Assembly: GCA_041687455.1 (NCBI GenBank)
Contig: JAWLBY010000013.1
Coordinates: forward strand, 1 to 64,000
DNA: 64,000 bases
Direction: 5' to 3'
Origin: JAWLBY01 sp041687455
Lineage (GTDB): Bacteria > Pseudomonadota > Gammaproteobacteria > Xanthomonadales > Xanthomonadaceae
Shown: positions 56,364 through 64,000 of the stretch, piece by piece
Layout: the number at the start of each line of letters is the position of its first letter
How positions within the stretch are numbered: the stretch's first letter is position 1
Made by a program: the position numbers and the translations under genes
The notes under the pieces: model-generated
Database searches by the model: none
Seen by the model: only the letters and a program-made list of their open reading frames with translations
Told to the model about the DNA's origin: nothing

Positions 56364-58666
56364 GCGGCGGCTTGAAAAGGCTGAGCGTCGAACATCTCAG
56401 GGGGTCGCTCAAGCCCTTTACTCTCGACTTCGAGAGGGCCAAGCGACTGACCATCATCTATGGCGAGAACGGTAGCGGAAAATCCACAATATGTGACGCA
56501 TTCGATTTCATCGGCAATGGAAAGGTCGGCTCGCTGGATGGACGCGGATTGGGCAAGACGCTCGGCTTCTGGCACGCGGTCGGAAGCTTTCCTTCCGATG
56601 TAAGGGTCGAGCTTGAAAGCCATTCCGGCACCTGCAGCGCGGTGCTGGAAAAGGGCCTCGTCGTTGCTTCGCCAGCGGATCGCCGGCCGAGCATTGAGGT
56701 CCTCAGACGTTCGCAGATCCTCGGCTTGGTGGAAGCTAAGCCCGCCGATCGCTATGAGGCGATCAGACGCTTCGTCGATGTAGAGAACGTGGAAGCCGCT
56801 GAGAACAGCCTTCGCGCTTTGCTTCGCAGCATCGAAGCGGATGAGAAGACCTCAATAGTCCGGATCGAGCAGAATCGCGAGACGATCAGCGGCTACTGGG
56901 AGAGTGCGGGGCGTCCCGCGCCGGAGATGCTCGCGTGGGCTGCCCAGGAGGTTTCATGCAGCAATTCGGCGACCGACAAGGAGATTCAGTTCATTCGGTC
57001 CCTGCAGCGAGCGATGACCAGCCTCCGTTCGGCGGTCAGCCAGCGCACGGCAGTCAAGTCGCGCACTGTTCCGTCCACCGAGGAACGTGACCGAACGCAG
57101 CAGGAGTTCGACGCTGCAGCGTCGGCGGTTTCGGCTTCAGCACCTGCAGCCATCGAGATTCTCCAAGCAGCACAACCACATTTCGCTCGGCACCCTGATC
57201 CGCAGCGTTGCCCGCTATGTGAAAGTTCGGAGAACGCCGCCGGACTTGCCGCGCGCGTCGCCGGGCAACTCGCCGCCATCAGCTCGCTCGGCCGGCTTCG
57301 CGAAGCGGAATCTCGACGAGACCGAGCACGCGATGGCTTGGCGGCGTTGGAGCAGAGCATTGTTGCCAGCACGGAAGCTGTTCTGAGAGAGGCGAACGAG
57401 CTCAGAACGCGGCTCGCTGACCCGGATTGGCCGGAGGGCGTGCCGAAGGCTGCGTCTGATCTGCCCGGCGAAGCGGATGCAATCGGTCAATGGGTCGAAG
57501 TGAATGTCGGACTGATTGATTCATGGGCTGACGCGGAAAATGCCCGCGCGGCGAGAGCGCAAGCCGGAAAGAATCTTGCCGCGGCAGTTGCGCAGCTGAA
57601 GAAGAACACCACGCTTCATTCGGAAATTGCCCGAATCCTTCCGCATCTGGGTGAGGCTCTCCGGATCATGGAGTCGGAGAGGAAGGCGTTCGTTGACGCG
57701 AAGCTCGCAGACATAGCGAGCGACGTCGGCGTTCTATACGAGAAGATTCATCCCCGCGAGGGGCTCGGCAAGATCAGCCTCGTGCTTGATCCGAAGAAAC
57801 GCGCCTCACTCGACATCGCCGTGGATTTTCGCGGCTCGCTGATCGCACCTCCGCAGGCCTACTTCAGCGACTCGCACCTGGACACGCTCGGTCTCTGCGT
57901 ATTCATCGCATTGGCCGCCCGGGAATCGGCCGACGAGACGGTTCTCGTGCTGGATGATGTGCTGGCAAGCGTGGACGAGCCTCATGTCGACAGGCTCATC
58001 GAAGTGCTGTACGACCAGGCGCAGCGCTTTCGACACGTCGTGATCACGACGCACTATCAAGCCTGGCGGGAGAAGTACCGCTGGGGCTGGCTGAAGCATG
58101 GGCAGTGCCAGTGGGTAGAGCTTGGCCCATGGTCGGCTGCATCCGGAATCTGCTCGTCGAAGGCCTCGGCGGCACCCTTGCTCGAACTGGCGTCTCTGCT
58201 TCAGCAGGTACCACCGAGCCCTCAGCTCCAGTGCGCCAGCGCCGGTGTTCTGCTTGAGGCTATCTGCAACTTTCTCACCGAGTCGTACGAATGTGATGTG
58301 CCGCGTCGCAAGGGTGGAAGGCTGACGCTTGGCGACATGCTTCCGAAGATCCCGAGGAAGTTACGTGACGCGCTGAAGGTTGAAGTGTTGCAACCCGACC
58401 AGAATTACAGCGAGGTGCCGCTGTCGACCATGATCAGCGAGCTACAGGAGATGATGCAGCTGAGAAACATCTTCGGCGCGCATTACAATGATCTGGCGCA
58501 AAAACTACCCGCAGCAGACGCAACCCGCTTTGCGACACTGGTACACGACCTCGGATCCACACTGATATGTGCGGATGAAGGCTGGCCCGGTTCTGATAAG
58601 TCCGGGTCGTACTGGTCCACCAAGAGCGAGACGCGTCGATTGCACCCCCTGAAGAAGCCTGCGTAA
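56360..58666 (+). CDS. Rad50/RloC-like ATPase with CxxC hook and C-terminal HEPN-like motif
   Basis: A 768-aa SMC/ABC-type ATPase. The P-loop YGENGSGKS is at residues 34-42, a CPLC motif (Cys284, Cys287) sits in the middle of helical arms (about 150-430) like a Rad50 zinc hook, and the Walker B/D-loop VLVLDDVLASVDEPH is near 527-541. The C-terminal ~160 residues are a separate helical domain with RNIFGAH (Arg702, His708), an Rx5H motif of the HEPN ribonuclease type, followed by an AADATRFATLVHDL helix. The layout recalls RloC/PrrC, tRNA-cleaving suicide enzymes silenced by restriction complexes. RNase activity is inferred. GC is lower than in neighbours. It overlaps both flanking genes (ATGA and TAATG). 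Confidence 0.85.
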   Translation: MSGGLKRLSVEHLRGSLKPFTLDFERAKRLTIIYGENGSGKSTICDAFDFIGNGKVGSLDGRGLGKTLGFWHAVGSFPSDVRVELESHSGTCSAVLEKGLVVASPADRRPSIEVLRRSQILGLVEAKPADRYEAIRRFVDVENVEAAENSLRALLRSIEADEKTSIVRIEQNRETISGYWESAGRPAPEMLAWAAQEVSCSNSATDKEIQFIRSLQRAMTSLRSAVSQRTAVKSRTVPSTEERDRTQQEFDAAASAVSASAPAAIEILQAAQPHFARHPDPQRCPLCESSENAAGLAARVAGQLAAISSLGRLREAESRRDRARDGLAALEQSIVASTEAVLREANELRTRLADPDWPEGVPKAASDLPGEADAIGQWVEVNVGLIDSWADAENARAARAQAGKNLAAAVAQLKKNTTLHSEIARILPHLGEALRIMESERKAFVDAKLADIASDVGVLYEKIHPREGLGKISLVLDPKKRASLDIAVDFRGSLIAPPQAYFSDSHLDTLGLCVFIALAARESADETVLVLDDVLASVDEPHVDRLIEVLYDQAQRFRHVVITTHYQAWREKYRWGWLKHGQCQWVELGPWSAASGICSSKASAAPLLELASLLQQVPPSPQLQCASAGVLLEAICNFLTESYECDVPRRKGGRLTLGDMLPKIPRKLRDALKVEVLQPDQNYSEVPLSTMISELQEMMQLRNIFGAHYNDLAQKLPAADATRFATLVHDLGSTLICADEGWPGSDKSGSYWSTKSETRRLHPLKKPA

Positions 58667-60366
58667 TGTCGAAGAAGCAGAAGCTCGAGCTCACCTGGAT
58701 CGGCAAGGACCAGCGGCCACGACTGGAGCCGCGGATCCTGCTGGAAGATCCGTCGAAGTCGTACCACGCTCCGCATCGGGTGGCGGATGCGGACGTGTTC
58801 GACAACCGACTGATCTTCGGCGACAACCTGCTGGCGTTGAAGGCGCTTGAGCAGGAGTATGCCGGCAAGGTGAAGTGCGTGTTCATCGATCCGCCGTACA
58901 ACACCGGCAGCGCGTTCACCCATTACGACGATGGACTGGAGCACTCGATCTGGTTGTCGCTGATGCGAGATCGGCTGGAGCTGATTCGGCGACTGTTGTC
59001 CGAGGATGGCTCGCTGTGGATCACGATCGATGACAACGAGGCGCACTACCTGAAAGTGCTTTGCGACGAGGTTTTTGGGCGCCGCAATTATCTGACCAGC
59101 ATAGTTTGGGAAAAAGATAAAGGTCGTCGCAGTGACGCGATTGTATCAGCGGCACACGATTACGTACTCGTGTATGTCAGAGATCAAGGATTGTTTGGAC
59201 GGTCGAGGAACCTTCTTGAACGATCCGCAGAGCAGGTCAAACGCTACAAGAACCCCGACAATGACGCGAGAGGACCATGGCTTCAGGGCGATAACGGTAC
59301 CGCAAAGAGTTCCAGTGAAGGCTCCAGATTTCCTGTCACCCTCCCCTCGGGTCGCGTGGTAGTTCCGCCTCCAAGCCGAGGCTGGAGTTTCTCGCAGGAA
59401 ACACTGCGGCTCGCTCGCGAAGAAGGCCGAGTCTATTTCGGTGCCAACGGCGATGGCATGCCGATCATCAAGCGGTACCTTTCAGAGGTGCAAGACGGGG
59501 TTGTTCCGCGGACTTGGTGGCCAGCTGACGAGGCGGGGCACAATCAGGAAGCGAAGCGCGATCATCTGAACAAGCTTCTCGCCGACGTGGCGCCGTTTCC
59601 CACACCCAAGCCCGAGCGGCTTCTGCATCGAATCCTAAAGATCGCGACGAACCCCGGCGACCTCGTCCTCGACTCCTTCGCCGGCTCCGGCACCACGGGT
59701 GCCGTCGCCCACAAGATGGGCCGGCGCTGGATCATGGTCGAGCTCGGCGAGCACTGCCATACGCACATCATTCCGCGCCTGAAGAAGGTCATCGACGGCG
59801 ACGACCCGGGCGGGATCACCTCGGCGGTCGGCTGGAAGGGCGGCGGCGGCTTCCGCTACTACCGGCTGGCACCGTCGCTGCTGGAGAAGGATCGCTGGGG
59901 TAACTGGGTCATCAATCGCCAGTACAACCCGGCGATGCTGGCCGAGGCGGTCGCCCGGCTCGAAGGCTTCACCTACGCGCCGTCGGAAACGGTGTACTGG
60001 CAGCACGGGCATTCGACCGAGCGCGATTTCGTTTATGTGACCACCGCGACGCTGACCCACGAGCAGCTGGCCGAGCTGAGCGACGAGGTGGGGCCGGAGC
60101 GCAGCCTGCTGGTGCTGTGCACCGCGTTCCGCGCCAGGGCGGATGCGTTCGCGAACCTGACGATCAAGAAGATCCCGCATCAGGTGCTGTCGCGCTGCGA
60201 GTGGGGCAAGGACGATTACAGCCTGAATGTGGCGAACCTGCCGCAGGCGCCGGAGACCGGCGGGGGGCCGGACCCTCACCCCAACCCCTCTCCCGGGGGG
60301 AGAGGGGCTAAAGCAGGCCGGCTTAAGGTGGCCGCGCAGGCCGGGCTGTTCGGCGAGGACGAATGA
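58666..60366 (+). CDS. Type III-like site-specific DNA methyltransferase (Mod, beta class)
   Basis: A 566-aa N6-adenine methyltransferase. Motif IV DPPYNTGSAF is near residue 76 and motif I DSFAGSGTTGAVAHKMGR near 336-353, the order of the beta class used by type III Mod. The region between (about 140-325) should hold target recognition; it is AT-richer than the flanks. The conserved body continues to about 530. The C-terminus contains a Pro/Gly-rich stretch (DPHPNPSPGGRGAKAG) encoded by a dispersed palindrome, then a conserved-looking AAQAGLFGEDE. Start codon is shared with the ATPase stop (TAATG); its stop overlaps rhuM. It should methylate the sequence recognised by the Res subunit two genes downstream. 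Confidence 0.92.
   Translation: MSKKQKLELTWIGKDQRPRLEPRILLEDPSKSYHAPHRVADADVFDNRLIFGDNLLALKALEQEYAGKVKCVFIDPPYNTGSAFTHYDDGLEHSIWLSLMRDRLELIRRLLSEDGSLWITIDDNEAHYLKVLCDEVFGRRNYLTSIVWEKDKGRRSDAIVSAAHDYVLVYVRDQGLFGRSRNLLERSAEQVKRYKNPDNDARGPWLQGDNGTAKSSSEGSRFPVTLPSGRVVVPPPSRGWSFSQETLRLAREEGRVYFGANGDGMPIIKRYLSEVQDGVVPRTWWPADEAGHNQEAKRDHLNKLLADVAPFPTPKPERLLHRILKIATNPGDLVLDSFAGSGTTGAVAHKMGRRWIMVELGEHCHTHIIPRLKKVIDGDDPGGITSAVGWKGGGGFRYYRLAPSLLEKDRWGNWVINRQYNPAMLAEAVARLEGFTYAPSETVYWQHGHSTERDFVYVTTATLTHEQLAELSDEVGPERSLLVLCTAFRARADAFANLTIKKIPHQVLSRCEWGKDDYSLNVANLPQAPETGGGPDPHPNPSPGGRGAKAGRLKVAAQAGLFGEDE
60285..60307. repeat. Palindromic repeat inserted in the mod 3' end
   Basis: CCCCTCTCCC pairs perfectly with GGGAGAGGGG across a GGG loop, preceded by CCTCACCCCAA. 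This is the widespread proteobacterial intergenic palindrome type, here kept in frame inside the methyltransferase coding sequence. Confidence 0.8.
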
Positions 60367-61424
60367 TGGCGGCTGGCGAAGACGAGCATGCGCCGTCGCC
60401 GTCGGAGCTGGTGCTGTACCAGACCGACGATGCGCGGGTGCGGATCGACGTGCGGCTCGATGCCGGTTCGGTCTGGCTGTCGCAGGCGCAGATGGCCGAG
60501 CTGTTCCAGACCTCGGTGCCGAACATCAATCTCCACCTGAAGGCCCTGTACGCCGAAGGCGAGCTGACAGAGGCGGCAACTATTAAGGATTACTTAATAG
60601 TTCGATCGGAGGGGCGGCGGAGGGTATCGCGCACGGTGTTGCACTACAGCCTGGAGGCGATCCTGGCGGTGGGCTACCGCGTGCGCTCGCCGCGCGGCAC
60701 GCAGTTCCGGCAGTGGGCGACCACCCATCTGCGCGAGTTCCTGGTGAAGGGCTTCACCATGGACGACGAGCGGCTGAAGAACCCGCCGTCGGCCGGGGCG
60801 CCGGACTACTTCGACGAAATGCTGGCGCGCGTGCGCGATATCCGCGCCAGCGAGCAGCGCATGTACCTGCGCGTCCGCGAGATCCTGGCGCTGGCTGCGG
60901 ACTACCAGCCCAACGACGCCGATACCCAGCAGTTCTTCCAGACGGTGCAGAACAAGCTGCACTACGCCTGCACCGGCAAGACCGCGCCCGAGCTGATCGC
61001 CGAGCGCTGCGATGGCGCGGCACCGAACATGGGCCTCACCAGCTGGAGCGGGAGCCGGATCCGCAAGAGCGATGTGACGGTCGCGAAGAACTACCTGCGG
61101 GCGGATGAAATCGAAGGCCTCAACCGGCTGGTATCAATGTTCCTCGATTTTGCCGAGGACCAGGCGCTGCGCCGCAGGCAGGTCTTCATGCGCGACTGGC
61201 GCGACAAGCTCGACAGCTTTCTTCGCTTCAACGAGCGCGATGTGCTGCCGAATGCCGGGACGATCAGTCGCGAAGACGCCGATCGCCGCGCGCACGAGCA
61301 CTATGACCTGTTCCAGCAACGACGGATCGAAGCCGCCGAACGAGAGGGCGAAGAGGCCATGCTGAAGGCGATCGAGGCCACCGCCAGCCGCAAGGCAAGG
61401 GCCAGCAGGGGGAAGAAGCCATGA
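60363..61424 (+). CDS. rhuM: RhuM-family protein
   Basis: A 353-aa protein of the RhuM family, often encoded within restriction-modification and other defence loci. The N-terminal domain has VWLSQAQMAELFQTSVPNI near residues 37-55, a helix-turn-helix-like region, then FRQWATTHLREFLVKGFTMDDERL near 115-140, typical of the family. The C-terminal half (about 200-350) is helical and ends in a basic tail. The molecular role is unknown; DNA binding or toxin activity has been suggested for relatives by context only. The start codon (60363, or ATG 60366) overlaps the mod stop, and its stop overlaps the res start. The gene contains an AT-rich perfect inverted repeat at 60578-60602. Confidence 0.9.
   Translation: MMAAGEDEHAPSPSELVLYQTDDARVRIDVRLDAGSVWLSQAQMAELFQTSVPNINLHLKALYAEGELTEAATIKDYLIVRSEGRRRVSRTVLHYSLEAILAVGYRVRSPRGTQFRQWATTHLREFLVKGFTMDDERLKNPPSAGAPDYFDEMLARVRDIRASEQRMYLRVREILALAADYQPNDADTQQFFQTVQNKLHYACTGKTAPELIAERCDGAAPNMGLTSWSGSRIRKSDVTVAKNYLRADEIEGLNRLVSMFLDFAEDQALRRRQVFMRDWRDKLDSFLRFNERDVLPNAGTISREDADRRAHEHYDLFQQRRIEAAEREGEEAMLKAIEATASRKARASRGKKP
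60578..60602. other. AT-rich perfect inverted repeat inside rhuM
   Basis: AACTATTAAG pairs perfectly with CTTAATAGTT around GATTA. It encodes TIKDYLIV using codons rare in this genome (ATT, TTA, ATA, GTT) within otherwise GC-rich sequence. The symmetry suggests a nucleotide-level function such as an operator or a nuclease/methylase site. Confidence 0.6.
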
Positions 61425-64000
61425 ACCGCCACGTCAACGCGATCGCCGGTCGCCTGAGCCTGCGCCCGCCGCAGCGCGATTCGCTGGAGATCCTGCACCG
61501 GGTCACCGAGATCCTGCCGCCGCGCAAGGACGCCGACGTGGCCGCGGCACTGGCGTCGATCCGCCGCGAGTTCCCGGAGGTGGAGGATTTCGAGAGGGAC
61601 TTTCCGTCGCTGTGCTTCGCGCTGGCCACCGGCGTCGGCAAGACCCGGCTGATGGGCGCGTTCATCAGTTACCTGCATCTGGCGCATGGCATCAACAACT
61701 TCTTCGTGCTGGCACCGAACCTGACCATCTACAAGAAGCTGATCGCCGACTTCACTCCGAACACGCCGAAATACGTGTTCCGCGGCATCGCCGAGTTCGC
61801 GACCGACCCACCCGAAGTCATCACCGGCGAGGACTACGAGGCCAAGGCCGGTACGCTGTTCGACCAGTTGATCCGCTGCAAGGTCAACATCTTCAACATC
61901 TCGAAGATCAACTCCGAGGTGCGTGGCGGCAAGGCGCCGCGAATCAAGCGGCTGTCGGAGTACATCGGCGAGAGTTACTTCGAGTATCTGGCCAATCTGC
62001 CGGATCTGGTGCTGCTGATGGACGAATCGCATCGCTACCGGGCTTCGGCCGGGGTGCGGGCAATCAACGAGCTCAGGCCACTTCTGGGACTGGAGCTGAC
62101 CGCCACGCCGCTGGTCGAGACCGCGCGCGGCGTCGAGCCGTTCAAGAACGTGATCTACGACTATGCGCTCGGCCGGGCGATGGAGGATGGCTTCGTCAAG
62201 GAGCCGGCGGTGGTCACCCGCAAGGACTTCAGCGTAGCCGGCATGCAGCCCGATGAGATCGAGCGGCTGAAGCTCGAAGACGGTATCCGGCTGCACGAAA
62301 GCGTGAAGGTCGAGCTGGAGACCTATGCCCGGCAAGCCGGCCGCGAAATCGTCAAACCCTTCGTGTTGGTGATCGCGCGTGACACCACCCATGCCGGACA
62401 GTTGCTGGCATGGATCCAGTCGGATCGATTCCTCGACGGCCGCTACCGCGACAAGGCGATCCAGGTCGACTCCAGCAAGAGCGGGCGCGACGAGGACGAG
62501 ATGATCGAACGGCTGCTGCGCGTCGAGCAGGCCGACGAGCCGACCGAGATCGTGATTCACGTCAACATGCTCAAGGAAGGCTGGGACGTCACCAACCTGT
62601 ACACGATCGTGCCATTGCGCGCGGCCAATGCGCGCGTGCTGATCGAACAGTCGATCGGCCGCGGCCTGCGGCTGCCGTATGGCAAACGCACCGGGGTGGC
62701 GGCGGTCGATACCCTCAACATCGTCGCCCACGATCGCTTCCAGGAGATCATCGACGAGGCCAACCGGCCCGGCTCGAAGATCCGCATGAAGTCGATCGTG
62801 CTGGACGACCAGCACGCCGCGCCGCGAATGTCGACCGTGGTATCACAGCCGAGGCTGCGCACGCAGATGGGTTTCGTTCCGGCGCAGCAGAGCACCACCA
62901 CCCGTATCGCGCCGAGCGACGACGCACCGGCGTTTGCCGAGCCCGAGCAGCAGAAGGTGGCGCAGATCGCGTATGACGTGATTCGCCGCTTCGAGCGCTC
63001 GCCCGCGCAGGTGCCGACGGTGGGTCGCCTGCGCGAGGCCGCGGTGCAGCGGCAGATCGTGCAGGAGGTGCGCGCCGAGTACGTCGCTCCGCCGCAGCTG
63101 CAGCTCGAAGGCATGGCCGAACCGGTGGACATCGAGGCCATCGTCTCGCAGACCACCGAACTCGTCGTGGGGCAGACGATCGATATTCCGCGCATCCTGG
63201 TGGTGCCGCGTGGCGAAGTCCGCGCGGGCTTCCGACGCTTCGATCTGGATCTGTCCGGCATGGGGTACGCGCCTGTATCGGACGAGCTGTGGATCCAGAC
63301 ACTGCACAGCCAGCGGCGGCAGGTCCTCTCGCTGGCCAAGGGTGGCGTGCAGGAGCGCCGGCCCGAGGACTATGTGGTCAGCGGTTTGATCGACTTCGAC
63401 GACGTCTGCTACGACGACCACGCGGATCTGCTTTACGACCTCGCGGAGCAAGTCGTCCGCCACCTGCAGGGCTACCTCGGCGAGGACGAAGCCGAGAAGG
63501 TCTTGCGCTGCCACCAGCGCGACATCGCCCGCTTCGTGCACGTGCAGATGCAGCCGCACTATTGGGAAGACGTGGCCGGCCACGAGGTGAAGGTCAGCGC
63601 CGGCTTCAGCGAGCTCAAGCCCAGCGCCTACAGCGCCAGCGACGAGCCTCCGCTGGACTACCGGCAGGCGCCAGCCGACAAGAGCAACATGGCGCGTTAC
63701 TTGTTTGGTGGCTTCAGGCGCTGCCTGTACGACGTGCAGAAATTCGGATCCGACCCCGAGCGACGGCTTGCAGTGATCCTCGAACGCGAGTCAGTTCGCT
63801 GGTTCAAGCCGGCACGTGGACAGTTTCAGCTGTTCTATCGGATCGGCGGCGTGCCGAAGGAGTATCAGCCGGACTTCGTAGCCGAAACCGACAGCACGAT
63901 TTTCATGCTGGAACCGAAGGCGCGCCGCGAGATGGACGATGCCGAGGTAGTCGCCAAAGCGGAGGCGGCCACCATCTGGTGCAGCCATGCTTCAGTACAC
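61421..64000 (+). CDS. Type III restriction endonuclease subunit (Res), 3' end beyond window
   Basis: Open for 860 codons to the window edge without a stop. It is a superfamily 2 helicase-nuclease: motif I ATGVGKTR near residues 68-75, motif II LLMDESHRYR near 199, motif III ELTATPLVE near 226, and motifs V/VI in HVNMLKEGWDVTNLY and IEQSIGRGLRLPYG (about 382-420). The C-terminal PD-(D/E)xK nuclease is visible as QPDFVAE near 816-822 and FMLEPKAR near 828-835. Only a short C-terminal piece should be missing compared with family members of about 900-1000 aa. It cleaves DNA after ATP-driven translocation when Mod finds unmethylated sites. The start overlaps the rhuM stop (ATGA). Confidence 0.93.
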   Translation, partial: MNRHVNAIAGRLSLRPPQRDSLEILHRVTEILPPRKDADVAAALASIRREFPEVEDFERDFPSLCFALATGVGKTRLMGAFISYLHLAHGINNFFVLAPNLTIYKKLIADFTPNTPKYVFRGIAEFATDPPEVITGEDYEAKAGTLFDQLIRCKVNIFNISKINSEVRGGKAPRIKRLSEYIGESYFEYLANLPDLVLLMDESHRYRASAGVRAINELRPLLGLELTATPLVETARGVEPFKNVIYDYALGRAMEDGFVKEPAVVTRKDFSVAGMQPDEIERLKLEDGIRLHESVKVELETYARQAGREIVKPFVLVIARDTTHAGQLLAWIQSDRFLDGRYRDKAIQVDSSKSGRDEDEMIERLLRVEQADEPTEIVIHVNMLKEGWDVTNLYTIVPLRAANARVLIEQSIGRGLRLPYGKRTGVAAVDTLNIVAHDRFQEIIDEANRPGSKIRMKSIVLDDQHAAPRMSTVVSQPRLRTQMGFVPAQQSTTTRIAPSDDAPAFAEPEQQKVAQIAYDVIRRFERSPAQVPTVGRLREAAVQRQIVQEVRAEYVAPPQLQLEGMAEPVDIEAIVSQTTELVVGQTIDIPRILVVPRGEVRAGFRRFDLDLSGMGYAPVSDELWIQTLHSQRRQVLSLAKGGVQERRPEDYVVSGLIDFDDVCYDDHADLLYDLAEQVVRHLQGYLGEDEAEKVLRCHQRDIARFVHVQMQPHYWEDVAGHEVKVSAGFSELKPSAYSASDEPPLDYRQAPADKSNMARYLFGGFRRCLYDVQKFGSDPERRLAVILERESVRWFKPARGQFQLFYRIGGVPKEYQPDFVAETDSTIFMLEPKARREMDDAEVVAKAEAATIWCSHASVH

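Noticed and set aside
53327..64000. DISARM or BREX classification of the defence operon
   Set aside because: The SNF2 helicase resembles DrmD, but no DrmA/DrmB DUF1998 proteins, no PLD nuclease, no BrxC/PglY or PglZ are present; Mod/Res are of type III kind.

Overview
The window is high-GC DNA with densely packed genes, short translational overlaps and many dispersed palindromes. The gene content (trpE-G-D-C cluster, GlnE, class GN sortase system, AlgZ/AlgR-like LytS/LytTR pair) points to a gammaproteobacterium. The GCGGCTGAAGCCGCTCC palindromes and the GGGATTC heptamer arrays resemble intergenic repeats I associate with Xanthomonadales. That placement is inference; there is no rRNA or species marker here. 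I see no tRNA, rRNA or CRISPR array.

Layout. 0-0.8 kb holds two copies of a ~190-bp non-coding repeat. 0.8-5.4 kb is a tryptophan cluster on the minus strand (trpE, trpG, trpD, an ABM-domain protein, trpC), interrupted by a hairpin and a heptamer array. 5.6-11.3 kb is a complete proteobacterial dedicated sortase locus: histidine kinase, response regulator, VIT/vWA target protein, a 65-aa protein and a class GN sortase. 11.5-16 kb has housekeeping genes (rpe, J-domain protein, purC, Mpo1-like, EamA exporter). 16-27 kb is an envelope locus with two DUF1329 paralogues, an MMPL/RND transporter, a YCF48-like protein, a DUF1302 outer-membrane protein and a Pla-1/VolA-like lipase lipoprotein. 27-36.7 kb has an aldo/keto reductase, a DASS anion symporter, a six-gene Mrp cation/proton antiporter operon (A and B fused) and a CaCA exchanger. 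36.7-49.2 kb has glnE, mgtE, a subtilase, a family-6 type DNA glycosylase, two alpha/beta hydrolases, a MotA/MotB pair and a LytS/LytTR pair.

49.2-64 kb is accessory DNA. Two degenerate groEL 3' fragments in the same orientation bracket a coupled SCO1 plus cytochrome c/periplasmic-binding-protein module and an IS3-family transposase remnant. Directly beyond the second groEL fragment starts a tightly overlapping plus-strand defence operon: SNF2-type helicase, 58-aa protein, Rad50-like ATPase with a CxxC hook and a C-terminal HEPN-like Rx5H motif, type III-like (beta-class) DNA methyltransferase, RhuM, and a type III restriction subunit that runs off the end of the window. The overlaps imply that modification, restriction, an extra translocase and a possible RNA-cleaving suicide effector are made together. 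This is the most interesting system in the window.
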